The notes: a model not told the origin generated them from the letters alone. A DNA stretch of 15,291 nt from Methanospirillum hungatei (GCF_020216685.1 NZ_JAIWNS010000131.1:1-15291); one strand, 5' to 3'. Positions 1-6,139 are shown, counted from the first letter of the stretch. Program-made: numbers and translations.

Positions 1-78
1 TCTGTAATGGATGTGATTGGTGGGACAACCGGGGATGCATTCTGTTTCAGTTTGACAAAACATTCCTTAAAATTGTAA
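1..78 (+). CDS. Possible C-terminal end of CobS (adenosylcobinamide-GDP ribazoletransferase), partial
   Basis: The first bases read as an open frame that enters from outside the window and stops at TAA 76-78. It contains a DVIGGTTGDAF stretch. A GGxTGD motif near the C-terminus is typical of CobS, the membrane enzyme that joins adenosylcobinamide-GDP to the lower-ligand riboside in cobalamin synthesis. Known CobS proteins continue for another hydrophobic segment after this motif. Here only about a dozen unremarkable residues follow, so the end looks truncated or diverged. Only 25 codons are visible, so the assignment rests on one motif. Confidence 0.35.
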   Translation, partial: SVMDVIGGTTGDAFCFSLTKHSLKL

Positions 79-165
79 AATTTGAAAGATAATTGTATTT
101 ATTGATTATTCAATTAGGAATAAACGTATAAAAAAAATGAATGACATTTGTAACTAAACATGATT

Positions 166-184
166 ATATGACTTGTTGTCATAT
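166..184. promoter_or_regulatory. Perfect inverted repeat ATATGAC-n5-GTCATAT
   Basis: Two 7-base arms (166-172 and 178-184) are perfect reverse complements around a 5-base spacer. The repeat lies about 25 bases upstream of the first recognisable residues of a decayed TetR-type regulator. TetR proteins usually bind a palindrome next to their own gene, so this may be a leftover operator. The half-site GTCATAT also occurs in the arsR/arsC intergenic region. Function is inferred from position and symmetry. Confidence 0.4.
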
Positions 185-205
185 GCGAGAACTATTGCAA
201 CCATA

Positions 206-513
206 AACCGAAGACAACGCGAAAGAAAGCAACGATTTAGCAAAGTAACTATACTCAAAAGGATTTCGATAATGTCTACATGGATGAGATCGCAGAAGTT
301 ATTGAACTCTCAAAAGGTCCCTTCTATTTATATTTCAAAAAATCGTTGAATTTTAAGATAGTTTCTCGTATTTATCAGGAGTATCATTATCCACATATAC
401 GAAAAATTAACAAAAACTCAACAGAGGGAAAACAGATAAGGACGATGATAAAAATCCTAGCAGACTGTCAGAGAACTTTACTCAAACAGATCTTATTAGA
501 AATTAAGGTTTAA
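206..513 (+). pseudogene. Decayed TetR-family transcriptional regulator
   Basis: A TetR-type N-terminal DNA-binding domain can be followed, but only by changing frame. Positions 209-238 read RRQRERKQRF in one frame. Positions 231-266 read NDLAK, a stop, then LYSKGF in a second. From about 262 the third frame reads DFDNVYMDEIAEV and ELSKGPFYLYFKK, the helix-turn-helix signature of the family. So there are two frameshifts and one in-frame stop within 60 bases. The frame then ends at 511-513 after a divergent tail, giving roughly 100 residues where TetR proteins have about 200. The last part (280-513) is an ATG-initiated ORF of 77 codons that could be called as a gene, but it starts in the middle of the DNA-binding domain and is not expected to work. 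Confidence 0.75.
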
Positions 514-660
514 TCATTGGTTAGATTACAAAATGACTTTAGGATGATATCTCATAAAATGGATAAAACATTCTTGGACTGCCTCATGGCAATCCGAAAT
601 TCAAGAAATTTTTCACAATTGTTGGAATATTATCTGTATTTCATAACCTTTTGCCGGGCA
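514..660. other. Intergenic, no gene seen
   Basis: AT-rich spacer between the decayed TetR gene and the 3' end of the exported thioredoxin-like gene. No convincing open frame, RNA gene or strong hairpin was seen. It may hold the terminator of the minus-strand redox operon, but no clear T-tract is visible on that strand. Confidence 0.5.
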
Positions 661-1176
661 CTATAGATCATTAAAGAATTTTAACAGATCTGTAAACCAT
701 CCGTGTGATGGATGTATACTCTGTTGAAGATCCAATATTTCTCCCAGATGGTTCCTGATATCCTGAGTCCCTTCAAGGGTGATATTTCCAACCATCATGG
801 ACGGTACTGATAAACGATCCCGGTTATACGTCGCTTTATACTGGTCAAAAATCGTCCTGTTTTCCGTGCTGTTATAGAGATCATAATCTAATAATTTCAT
901 CTCCGGATGGTTTGGTATAAACTCATGGAGGAAATCCCATGCCATATGACATCCTCCGCAATGAGTATTCCAGAAAAAGACCACGGTACCGGGCGAGAGT
1001 TCTCCTCCTGTCAAGGATGGATCTGACCGGATGAGATCAGATAACCGTTCTGAATTAATTTCGGTCCCATTTATGGCATATATCGCTCCGAGAGAGGGAG
1101 ATACAATCATGAGCGAAAGAACAGAAAAAAGAAGGATAGTTCTCATCCCGACCCGGTTAAAAGATTTTACAGACAT
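661..1176 (-). CDS. Exported thioredoxin-like protein with CGGC motif
   Basis: A 171-residue protein with an N-terminal signal sequence (basic residues 4-12, hydrophobic core about 13-30), so it should act outside the cytoplasmic membrane. The mature part has a thioredoxin-like fold: strand VVFFW, then the redox motif C73-G-G-C76, and a VP pair with candidate cis-proline P125 that normally packs against the active-site cysteines. It probably oxidises or reduces protein or small-molecule thiols. It lies 26 bases downstream of a second CxxC exported protein and is likely cotranscribed with it. The membrane CcdA/ArsG-like protein in the same cluster is a plausible electron donor. Met11 is an alternative start, which would still leave a signal core; neither start has a strong ribosome-binding site. 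The physiological substrate is unknown. Confidence 0.75.
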   Translation of the reverse strand: MSVKSFNRVGMRTILLFSVLSLMIVSPSLGAIYAINGTEINSERLSDLIRSDPSLTGGELSPGTVVFFWNTHCGGCHMAWDFLHEFIPNHPEMKLLDYDLYNSTENRTIFDQYKATYNRDRLSVPSMMVGNITLEGTQDIRNHLGEILDLQQSIHPSHGWFTDLLKFFNDL

Positions 1177-1202
1177 GAGATATCATATCCCGGAAAAATG
1201 AA

Positions 1203-1670
1203 TTACTCTGAAAAGTCCCCTGCAAGTCGCTTCTCAATAATCTTCTTCAGGTACGTCATAGACTCATCTTTCTTTCCGGTGAGATACCATACTTTTATAT
1301 TCTCTTCTTTATGGAAGCCGTCTGCATCATAGACACCGATCATGAGTGAGGATCCGCTCACTTCATACTTTTGTACCAGTTCAGCATTCTTGGGATCCTG
1401 GTAATTTATATGGTCAAAGATGAGTCTTTTACTCTCCATTTCTTTCGGGAAGTATGTATTCACTGTATCTTCTGCATTCTTTCCCATAGTGGTGCAGGTA
1501 TAACATCCATTTGTCGGGTGAAAATGATACACCTCTACTTTTTCTACAGATGATGAACCTGCACCAGTCGTTTCTTCTGCAGAACAGAAAGAACATGATG
1601 TAATTAGTATGATTGCGGCAATAATGCACATTTTTAAAAGAAAACCTTGTTTTTTCATGAATGAAGTCAT
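1203..1670 (-). CDS. ArsF-family exported thioredoxin-like protein (copy 2)
   Basis: A 155-residue protein with a signal segment (residues 10-30). Cys26 within LITSC may be a lipidation site, so it may be anchored to the outer face of the membrane. After a Ser/Gly-rich linker comes the family core: VEVYHFH, the redox pair C56-Y-T-C59, then HINYQDP, LVQKYEV and SSLMIGVY. The same core is found in the paralogue at 2594-3079. The family resembles ArsF, a proposed subunit of a nitrophenyl-arsenical reductase from arsEFG operons; that role comes from bacteria and may not transfer to this organism. The start is supported by GAGGAAT, 3 bases upstream of the ATG. The spacer upstream (1671-1865) holds AT-rich TATA-like stretches, so it may have its own promoter. 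Confidence 0.72.
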   Translation of the reverse strand: MTSFMKKQGFLLKMCIIAAIILITSCSFCSAEETTGAGSSSVEKVEVYHFHPTNGCYTCTTMGKNAEDTVNTYFPKEMESKRLIFDHINYQDPKNAELVQKYEVSGSSLMIGVYDADGFHKEENIKVWYLTGKKDESMTYLKKIIEKRLAGDFSE

Positions 1671-1865
1671 ATAATTCCTCTGATGTTCGAGCCTAAATTA
1701 GAATCTGAATTTAGAGAATTTTGACTACGATGAGAAGGTATGAGAGAATATTCAGGCGATATCACATAAATATTCAGAATTGATCTCATCTGCCTTAGAT
1801 TCAATATATTTTGAACTGCATAAATACTTTTCCAGAAAAAGAATAAATTTCTTCGATTTTCTCCG

Positions 1866-2597
1866 TTATCCATAGAGATACACATTGAGAGTATAATATG
1901 CACCGATGATAATGAAGAGCACAGCAACAGCTCGGCGGAATATCTTTTCTGCGACCTGAACTTTGTTCATCATTGCTCCGCATCTGCCAACACCGGTGGA
2001 GAGAAGAGCTGCAAAGATGATAACGGGAAGACCGGTTGCCAGACCAAAAACGAGCGGGACTCCAATCGGATCCTGAACGCTTAAAGCAAGCGGGACTAAC
2101 ATACCAAAGAAGAGGACTGCACTAAACGGACAGAAACTGAGTGCAAACAGAATGCCCAGGAGAAAACTTCCGAAAATGCCTTTGTCTAAAAATTTTTTTG
2201 AAAGTTTATCTTTGAGGTTTGAAAGACCCTCGTGCTCAAATTTCATGCTGAGAGGAATTACTTCAAGCATGAGAATACCACAGATCAGGAGTATCGGTCC
2301 TAACAGGAGGTCGCAGTACTGCTGCAAAAAGAGGGAGATGGACTGAACTTTCAGGCCACCGAGGACAATAAGTGCTGCAATGGCAACATAAACAAGGACC
2401 CGGCCGATTGTGTAGAGAGATCCAACGAATAAGGTATGCTTTCCGGATGAGAGGTTTCTGGAAATATAGGCGATAGCAGTGATATTTGTCGCGAGCGGAC
2501 AGGGACTAATTGCCATCATCAGCCCGATGAAAAAAGCCGCTACAAGGGGAATATCACTGCTTCCCATCGCTTCCATGAAAGACATCAGATCGCTCAA
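1866..2597 (-). CDS. CcdA/ArsG-like membrane protein (thiol electron or arsenical transporter)
   Basis: A six-helix-type membrane protein of about 243 residues in the CcdA/DsbD transmembrane superfamily. It closely resembles the group annotated as ArsG aromatic-arsenical efflux permeases. The two membrane cysteines typical of CcdA are present, in AISPCPLATN (C33) and LSFCPFSAV (C156). CcdA proteins pass electrons from cytosolic thioredoxin to exported CxxC proteins; ArsG is reported to export reduced aromatic arsenicals. Neighbours with CxxC motifs on both sides fit the electron-transfer role. I chose a TTG start at 2597. It follows GGGAGGT by 5 bases and gives a 4-base TTGA overlap with the upstream stop. 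An ATG at 2618 is in frame but lacks that site; it would add seven residues and enlarge the overlap to 25 bases. Efflux versus redox transfer cannot be settled from sequence. Confidence 0.75.
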   Translation of the reverse strand: MSDLMSFMEAMGSSDIPLVAAFFIGLMMAISPCPLATNITAIAYISRNLSSGKHTLFVGSLYTIGRVLVYVAIAALIVLGGLKVQSISLFLQQYCDLLLGPILLICGILMLEVIPLSMKFEHEGLSNLKDKLSKKFLDKGIFGSFLLGILFALSFCPFSAVLFFGMLVPLALSVQDPIGVPLVFGLATGLPVIIFAALLSTGVGRCGAMMNKVQVAEKIFRRAVAVLFIIIGAYYTLNVYLYG

Positions 2598-3079
2598 GAC
2601 TGACCTCCCTTTACACATGGATCCAGTATTCCAGTCAGGTAATCGGAATATTCATCTTCATTTCTGAGCCTGTACCAGAGACCAACCAGATCCTGTTTGG
2701 TAAACGAGTCTTTTGTGTATACCCCAATCATCAGTGAAGAAGAGACCACTTCATATTTTTGTACAAGATCTCGGTTTGCCGGATCCTCTGCATTGATATG
2801 ACCAAATACGAGTTTTCCTGATGCGAGTTCATCCGGGTAGTTCTCTTTTACTACTTTTTCTGCTAAGTCTCCGAGAAGTACACAGGAATAACACTGCTGG
2901 TTTCCATGGAAATGGTAGAGTTCCACCTTTGTAATATCAGGCAATGTCGCAGCCAGCGATGCTCCACGATCCGGTGATTCGGTTCCAGGACTGGTCCCGG
3001 TACATCCGGCAAAAAGGGTGAGGAGAAGAGCACATACCAGGAGTGCTCCGGTTATCATAATATTTTCTGTTTTCTTCAT
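2594..3079 (-). CDS. ArsF-family exported lipoprotein, thioredoxin-like (copy 1)
   Basis: A 161-residue protein with a clear archaeal lipoprotein signal: hydrophobic residues 9-24, then the lipobox LFAGC with Cys26. A linker of about 25 residues leads to the ArsF-like core: VELYHFH, redox motif C63-Y-S-C66, HINAEDP, LVQKYEV and SSLMIGVY. It is a clear paralogue of the protein at 1203-1670; the two flank the membrane protein gene. Its stop overlaps the start of that gene, so the pair should be translationally coupled. The expected role is a surface thiol carrier or a subunit of an organoarsenical reductase, by analogy with ArsF. A TATA box lies 37 bases upstream of the ATG, and GGTG about 8 bases upstream of it. 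Confidence 0.75.
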   Translation of the reverse strand: MKKTENIMITGALLVCALLLTLFAGCTGTSPGTESPDRGASLAATLPDITKVELYHFHGNQQCYSCVLLGDLAEKVVKENYPDELASGKLVFGHINAEDPANRDLVQKYEVVSSSLMIGVYTKDSFTKQDLVGLWYRLRNEDEYSDYLTGILDPCVKGGQS

Positions 3080-3115
3080 TCAGAAAGCACCACAGAGGCG
3101 ATAATCTCAAATGTG

Positions 3116-3122
3116 TTATATA
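3116..3122 (-). promoter_or_regulatory. TATA box of the arsF-arsG transcript
   Basis: On the minus strand the sequence reads TATATAACA, a good archaeal TATA box. Transcription would begin around 3090, about a dozen bases before the ATG at 3079. This suggests that the arsF copy 1 / arsG pair is transcribed separately from arsR. Confidence 0.45.
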
Positions 3123-3274
3123 CTCACTATAGATTTTCACTCAAGGTATTACAAACTTTCTTGAACTACTCATAGGTACAGAAAATGAATTATCCCGGAT
3201 TAAGATCTCATCTTGAACCATCTAGAGAGTTTGTAGGGTTCATTTAGGAAACCAATAAAATACTGATCTATCAT

Positions 3275-3295
3275 TATACAAAAAAGCATTTTTTC
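3275..3295 (-). terminator. T-rich terminator after arsR
   Basis: About 20-35 bases past the arsR stop, the minus strand has two T-rich runs interrupted by a few bases (the complement of the A-run near 3280 and the adjacent tract). Archaeal termination needs little more than oligo-T, so this fits an arsR terminator. Confidence 0.35.
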
Positions 3296-3314
3296 AGAAT
3301 AACAAAATTTACCG

Positions 3315-3764
3315 TCAAACCCTGGTTTTTTTCTCTTCTGAACAGAGAGACAATGCTTTTACTCCGAGATCAGTCAGTTCATAGATGATATAGTTTCCTT
3401 GGGATGTTCCTTCAATCAACCCCATGGAACTTAATTTTTTCAAATGATATGAAAGCCGGGTATCTGATATGTCAAGTAACTCCCGAATAATACAGACACA
3501 GAGTGGCTGAACTGAAAGCATGGAGAGGATCTTTATCCGAAACGGATCTGATAATGCTTTAAAGAGTAAAACGTTTTGAGTAATCGTATTCCGGGGCATG
3601 ATCTGGTTTGCTAATCCTTCCAGACCGCCTATTGTCATCAGAGGTTCCAGAACTTCCGGAGGTATTTTGGCTGGAATTGCAGGGTCTGCACAATTCATGC
3701 TGCAAGCGGCCTTTTTCATGGTACATCTTATCCCTGATGAGAAGTTCAATATTTCGATGGTCAT
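3315..3764 (-). CDS. arsR: ArsR-family metalloregulator
   Basis: A 149-residue winged-helix repressor. The HTH region runs from about residue 62 to 135: LFKALSDPFRIKILSML, then C89-V-C91 at the start of the next helix, the recognition helix with SYHLKKL, and the wing QGNYIIYELT. Adjacent cysteines in this helix are the classical As(III)/Sb(III) sensing ligands (CxC, as in the ELCVC motif of R773-type ArsR). An extra N-terminal pair, C21 and C25, could supply further thiol ligands. It is divergent from arsC and upstream of the ArsF/ArsG genes, the usual arrangement for a repressor released by arsenite. Met16 (3719) is an alternative start preceded by AGGGAT; the longer form lacks a ribosome-binding site, and its ATG lies inside a putative operator half-site, so Met16 may be the real start. 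Confidence 0.85.
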   Translation of the reverse strand: MTIEILNFSSGIRCTMKKAACSMNCADPAIPAKIPPEVLEPLMTIGGLEGLANQIMPRNTITQNVLLFKALSDPFRIKILSMLSVQPLCVCIIRELLDISDTRLSYHLKKLSSMGLIEGTSQGNYIIYELTDLGVKALSLCSEEKKTRV

Positions 3765-3804
3765 ATGATATCTATAGAGACTATTGAGAAAATCCTCATA
3801 TGAC
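3760..3804. promoter_or_regulatory. arsR-arsC divergent promoter with 9-bp inverted repeat
   Basis: GTCATATGA at 3760-3768 and TCATATGAC at 3796-3804 are perfect reverse complements, with the same palindrome TCATATGA in each arm. They flank the spacer between arsR and arsC. A TATA-like CTATAAT at 3804-3810 lies about 25 bases before the arsC ATG, which implies a nearly leaderless arsC mRNA. A repressor bound to the right arm would cover that box. Binding by ArsR is inferred. Confidence 0.45.
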
Positions 3805-3832
3805 TATAATGCTCACTTAACAAGATTATATC

Positions 3833-4264
3833 ATGAATAAACCGACTGTTTTGTTCATCTGTACTCATAACTCCGCCAGGTCACAGATGGCCGAAGGATA
3901 TATCAAAAACCGGTATGGAGATCGGTATACTGCATATAGCGCAGGGACCGAAGTAACCAATGTCCATCCTCTTGCCATAGAGGTCATGGATGAGATCGGC
4001 ATTGATATATCGAATCATCGTTCAAAACCGCTCCTGGAATTTTTCGATACCGATATTGATTTCGTTGTAACGGTCTGTGATGGGGCAAAGTCAGTCTGTC
4101 CGGTCTTTCCCGGAGCCAAAAAGACTATCCATCAGGGTTTTCCTGATCCATCCTCAGGCAACGGATCTGATGAAGAGAAACTGCCTGTATTCCGGGCTGT
4201 ACGGGATGAAATTATTAGATGGATCGATGAGAATGTCAAATCCGGCGGAGTTCTTGTTCAATAA
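3833..4264 (+). CDS. arsC: Arsenate reductase, thioredoxin-coupled type
   Basis: A 143-residue enzyme of the low-molecular-weight phosphotyrosine phosphatase fold that reduces arsenate to arsenite in the cytosol. The N-terminal P-loop is C10-THNSAR-S17. The two resolving cysteines of the pI258-type reductases are both present, Cys82 and Cys89 in TVCDGAKSVCPVFPG. The acid loop DPSS (Asp105) follows. Having all three cysteines separates it from plain phosphatases and indicates use of thioredoxin as reductant. Length is normal for the family. It is transcribed away from arsR and followed by hairpins and a T-tract. No ArsB or Acr3 arsenite pump is present in the window, so the product must leave by another route, possibly the ArsG-like protein. 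Confidence 0.93.
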   Translation: MNKPTVLFICTHNSARSQMAEGYIKNRYGDRYTAYSAGTEVTNVHPLAIEVMDEIGIDISNHRSKPLLEFFDTDIDFVVTVCDGAKSVCPVFPGAKKTIHQGFPDPSSGNGSDEEKLPVFRAVRDEIIRWIDENVKSGGVLVQ

Positions 4265-4269
4265 TCAGG

Positions 4270-4367
4270 ATGACAGAAATTTTCATGGTGAAGGAGTAAA
4301 CCGGTTTTGAAAATAGTAAATCAGAAAAATAAGAGATGTTATCTCTGTTTAAATGAAATTTCTGTCA
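4270..4367 (+). ncRNA. Nested hairpin structure in the 3' region of arsC
   Basis: ATGACAGAAATTTTCAT at 4270-4286 pairs with ATGAAATTTCTGTCAT at 4352-4367, perfect except for one bulged base. Inside is a perfect 6-bp hairpin, AGAGAT-GTT-ATCTCT (4332-4346). No open frame explains this. It may be a structured 3' UTR, a processing signal or a small RNA; the class assignment is tentative. Confidence 0.35.
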
Positions 4368-4428
4368 TTGTCATGAGATGAGCAGAATAAGACACAAAGA
4401 TGTCTCCCGCAAATCGAATATTAACCAA

Positions 4429-4445
4429 TTTTTTTATAATTTTTT
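4429..4445 (+). terminator. T-tract terminator after arsC
   Basis: Two runs of seven and six T on the plus strand, separated by ATAA. This is a typical archaeal terminator placed after the arsC 3' region and just before the 3' end of the opposing hgcB. Confidence 0.5.
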
Positions 4446-4463
4446 CCCAACAGTCTATTCATT

Positions 4464-4772
4464 CTATTCTATACCACAACAAGACCCTGCATCTCCTCCA
4501 CAACTGCACTCGCCGCTATCCATATCTCTTCCCCGAAGAGCGGCACGTATCATTGCCCAGGCACATCCCACACCACTCTCAACCTCAATTGCCTGAACCG
4601 GACAATTCAATGCACATGCACCACACTCCATGCATCGGGCTTGATGCACAAGTTCAACATGAGATTCTCCAGCAGAAAACACACCATGAGGACAAACCTC
4701 TATGCAGCGCTTACAGTTGATGCATCTGTCCTTATGAAATTTCAGAGAGTTGACAAGATATGAATGAAACAT
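4464..4772 (-). CDS. hgcB: HgcB, ferredoxin partner of mercury methylation
   Basis: A 102-residue protein with two [4Fe-4S] motifs: C17-x2-C20-x2-C23-x3-C27-P and C47-M-E-C50-G-A-C53-x3-C57-P. Beyond the clusters it keeps the features that mark HgcB: a lone cysteine after the second cluster (C70) and a C-terminal thiol pair (C98-C99), with further cysteines at C89 and C91. HgcB reduces the corrinoid of HgcA, and its extra thiols are thought to help bind or hand over mercury. I chose the ATG at 4772. It is preceded by AGGAGTGAT, and its A is shared with the hgcA TGA (TGATG), so the two are translationally coupled. An in-frame ATG at 4802 would add ten residues but has no ribosome-binding site and would overlap hgcA by 31 bases. 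Confidence 0.93.
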   Translation of the reverse strand: MFHSYLVNSLKFHKDRCINCKRCIEVCPHGVFSAGESHVELVHQARCMECGACALNCPVQAIEVESGVGCAWAMIRAALRGRDMDSGECSCGGDAGSCCGIE

Positions 4773-5818
4773 CAGATCACTCCTGCTAATCGAAAAATAC
4801 AAAGAGATATTCCGATGATCGTCCCGATACCAGTCATTGCAGCCATTATGGGAACATATTTGAATATCTCTTTTTTCACCCCGGTTCGTGATGTATATGG
4901 TGTGGAACCGGTAAAATTAAGTCCCAGGTATGCAACAACTGCAGGAATAATCAGAAGAGGGACAATTGCTCCTGCAGCCAGTGCCCATTCCGGAAGGTCT
5001 GATGATTGCGCATACATCGCCGAGAATGGAACTGCACTCAGACCTCCAAGAATAAATCCCTTCATAGAGAAGTCATGAGTCGGAAGATAGGGCAGGAATA
5101 TTGGAAAGAGGACAGTACCGGTTATGACAGCAGTGATTGCAGCAAATGCGGCCAGTGGTCCTGCTAAAAACCAAAGAATAATTGAGATAATGATGGTCGG
5201 AATAGCAACATGCACCAATTCTATTGGTATTAATACAAGTCGGTCCTGTATAGGAAAGAATACCTGACGCATTTCAGAGGTAGCCTTCCCGGTTTTCATA
5301 TATTCAGGAATGTCAGCAGCACGAACCGGACCATATTCAACCGTAAAACCGGATCTCCGTTTAACTTCATGAGCAGATATCCCGGGTGCACCCAGTTGTG
5401 GAACGATAATCTTCCGATGGGAAACAATGTGAGACAGACCTGTTGATTCAATTTTTTTTACCAGTTCATCAGTACCAAAGGTCCCTTTTCCTGCTGCACA
5501 CCAGACATTAATCCCTTTTGTGTCCAAAACAAGGATGTATGCATCAAATCCCTTCAGGTTGGAACGAAGAATGTCAAAACTTATAGTGTAATTTGCAGAT
5601 GCAAAGACCGGTGAATCAGCATCAGGATTGCCCAATCGATATAGGCCTGGTCGAACCGTATGACCTGATCGTTTGTATCCCCATCTGGCCAGGAGATGAT
5701 CGATTCTGTTTGCAGTAGTAATATGAGAGTCTGTTTGAAATATTGAACAAGAACAGGATATCTTCTGCTCTGAACATGAACAACAGCATGATGTCTCCAT
5801 GTTATGCACCGGTGTCAT
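4772..5818 (-). CDS. hgcA: HgcA, corrinoid membrane protein for mercury methylation
   Basis: HgcA transfers a methyl group from its corrinoid cofactor to Hg(II), making methylmercury. The defining cap-helix motif N104-V-W-C107-A-A-G-K111 is present; Cys107 is the lower-axial cobalt ligand. The soluble corrinoid domain spans about residues 37-200. It is followed by about five membrane helices (about 200-345), with the conserved NFTGSTPYTS segment before the last helix. Length (348) is normal. Odd feature: residues 11-24 carry six cysteines (CCCSCS and SCSCS), a possible thiol site for metal. The first ATG (5818) overlaps the upstream gene by 17 bases and lacks a ribosome-binding site. Met7 at 5800 follows the upstream stop by one base (TAACATG) with GGTG before it, and may be the true start. 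The gene is coupled to hgcB. Confidence 0.95.
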   Translation of the reverse strand: MTPVHNMETSCCCSCSEQKISCSCSIFQTDSHITTANRIDHLLARWGYKRSGHTVRPGLYRLGNPDADSPVFASANYTISFDILRSNLKGFDAYILVLDTKGINVWCAAGKGTFGTDELVKKIESTGLSHIVSHRKIIVPQLGAPGISAHEVKRRSGFTVEYGPVRAADIPEYMKTGKATSEMRQVFFPIQDRLVLIPIELVHVAIPTIIISIILWFLAGPLAAFAAITAVITGTVLFPIFLPYLPTHDFSMKGFILGGLSAVPFSAMYAQSSDLPEWALAAGAIVPLLIIPAVVAYLGLNFTGSTPYTSRTGVKKEIFKYVPIMAAMTGIGTIIGISLCIFRLAGVI

Positions 5819-6092
5819 TCATGAGCGGTGAGAGGACATCTTTTACCATCCCGCTCAGGTTTTCTGTCTTCATCAGTGCCATACAACAGATAATACCATC
5901 TTTCTCCCAGCTGATGAGAGCAAGTTTGTCTCCAGGTTTAATATCAGCACGTTCCCTGATATCCTTTGGCAGGACCATCTGACCCCGTTCATCAATCGTG
6001 AGAATAGATTCAACATTACATGTCGTCTTCTGGTCACAACGACAGAAATTACGGTCAGTATGCGTATCATCTTCCGTTTTTTCTTTGGCCAT
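5802..6092 (-). CDS. hgcC: AbrB/SpoVT-domain HgcAB-associated protein
   Basis: A 96-residue protein whose centre (about residues 27-72) is a swapped-hairpin AbrB domain: ILTIDERGQMVLPKDIRE, IKPGDKLALI. AbrB-type proteins bind DNA as dimers. Small AbrB-like proteins next to hgcAB are annotated as HgcAB-associated (HgcC); I use that name from memory of the family. The gene comes first in the operon and its end abuts or overlaps hgcA. Unusual thiols flank the domain: C17-R-C19 and C25 in the N-terminal tail, and the vicinal pair C69-C70. These could let it sense Hg(II), As(III) or redox state. A role as autoregulator acting at the upstream palindrome is an inference. No good ribosome-binding site precedes the ATG. 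Confidence 0.8.
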   Translation of the reverse strand: MAKEKTEDDTHTDRNFCRCDQKTTCNVESILTIDERGQMVLPKDIRERADIKPGDKLALISWEKDGIICCMALMKTENLSGMVKDVLSPLMNDTGA

Positions 6093-6139
6093 ACTCTGTA
6101 TATTCGTTGTATTTCATAATATTTAACATATTCAGAATA

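Noticed and set aside
1..660. Insertion sequence remnant
   Set aside because: No terminal repeats, target duplication or transposase motif was found; the decayed gene is TetR-like.
1667..1983. Minus-strand open frames upstream of the second ArsF-like gene
   Set aside because: They overlap the ArsG-like gene in other frames and continue into AT-rich spacer, with no ribosome-binding site or recognisable domain.
3833..4264. Plain low-molecular-weight protein tyrosine phosphatase
   Set aside because: Both resolving cysteines (82 and 89) are present and the gene sits beside arsR, so arsenate reductase fits better.
4464..4772. Generic 2[4Fe-4S] ferredoxin
   Set aside because: The extra Cys70, the C-terminal Cys-Cys pair and the coupling to hgcA identify HgcB.
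4378..5078. Plus-strand frames opposite hgcB and hgcA
   Set aside because: They are shadows of the strongly supported minus-strand genes, rich in His, Pro and Ser without domains.
4772..5818. CdhD/AcsC-like corrinoid subunit of acetyl-CoA synthase
   Set aside because: The corrinoid domain is related, but the NVWCAAGK motif, the membrane helices and the HgcB partner are specific to HgcA.
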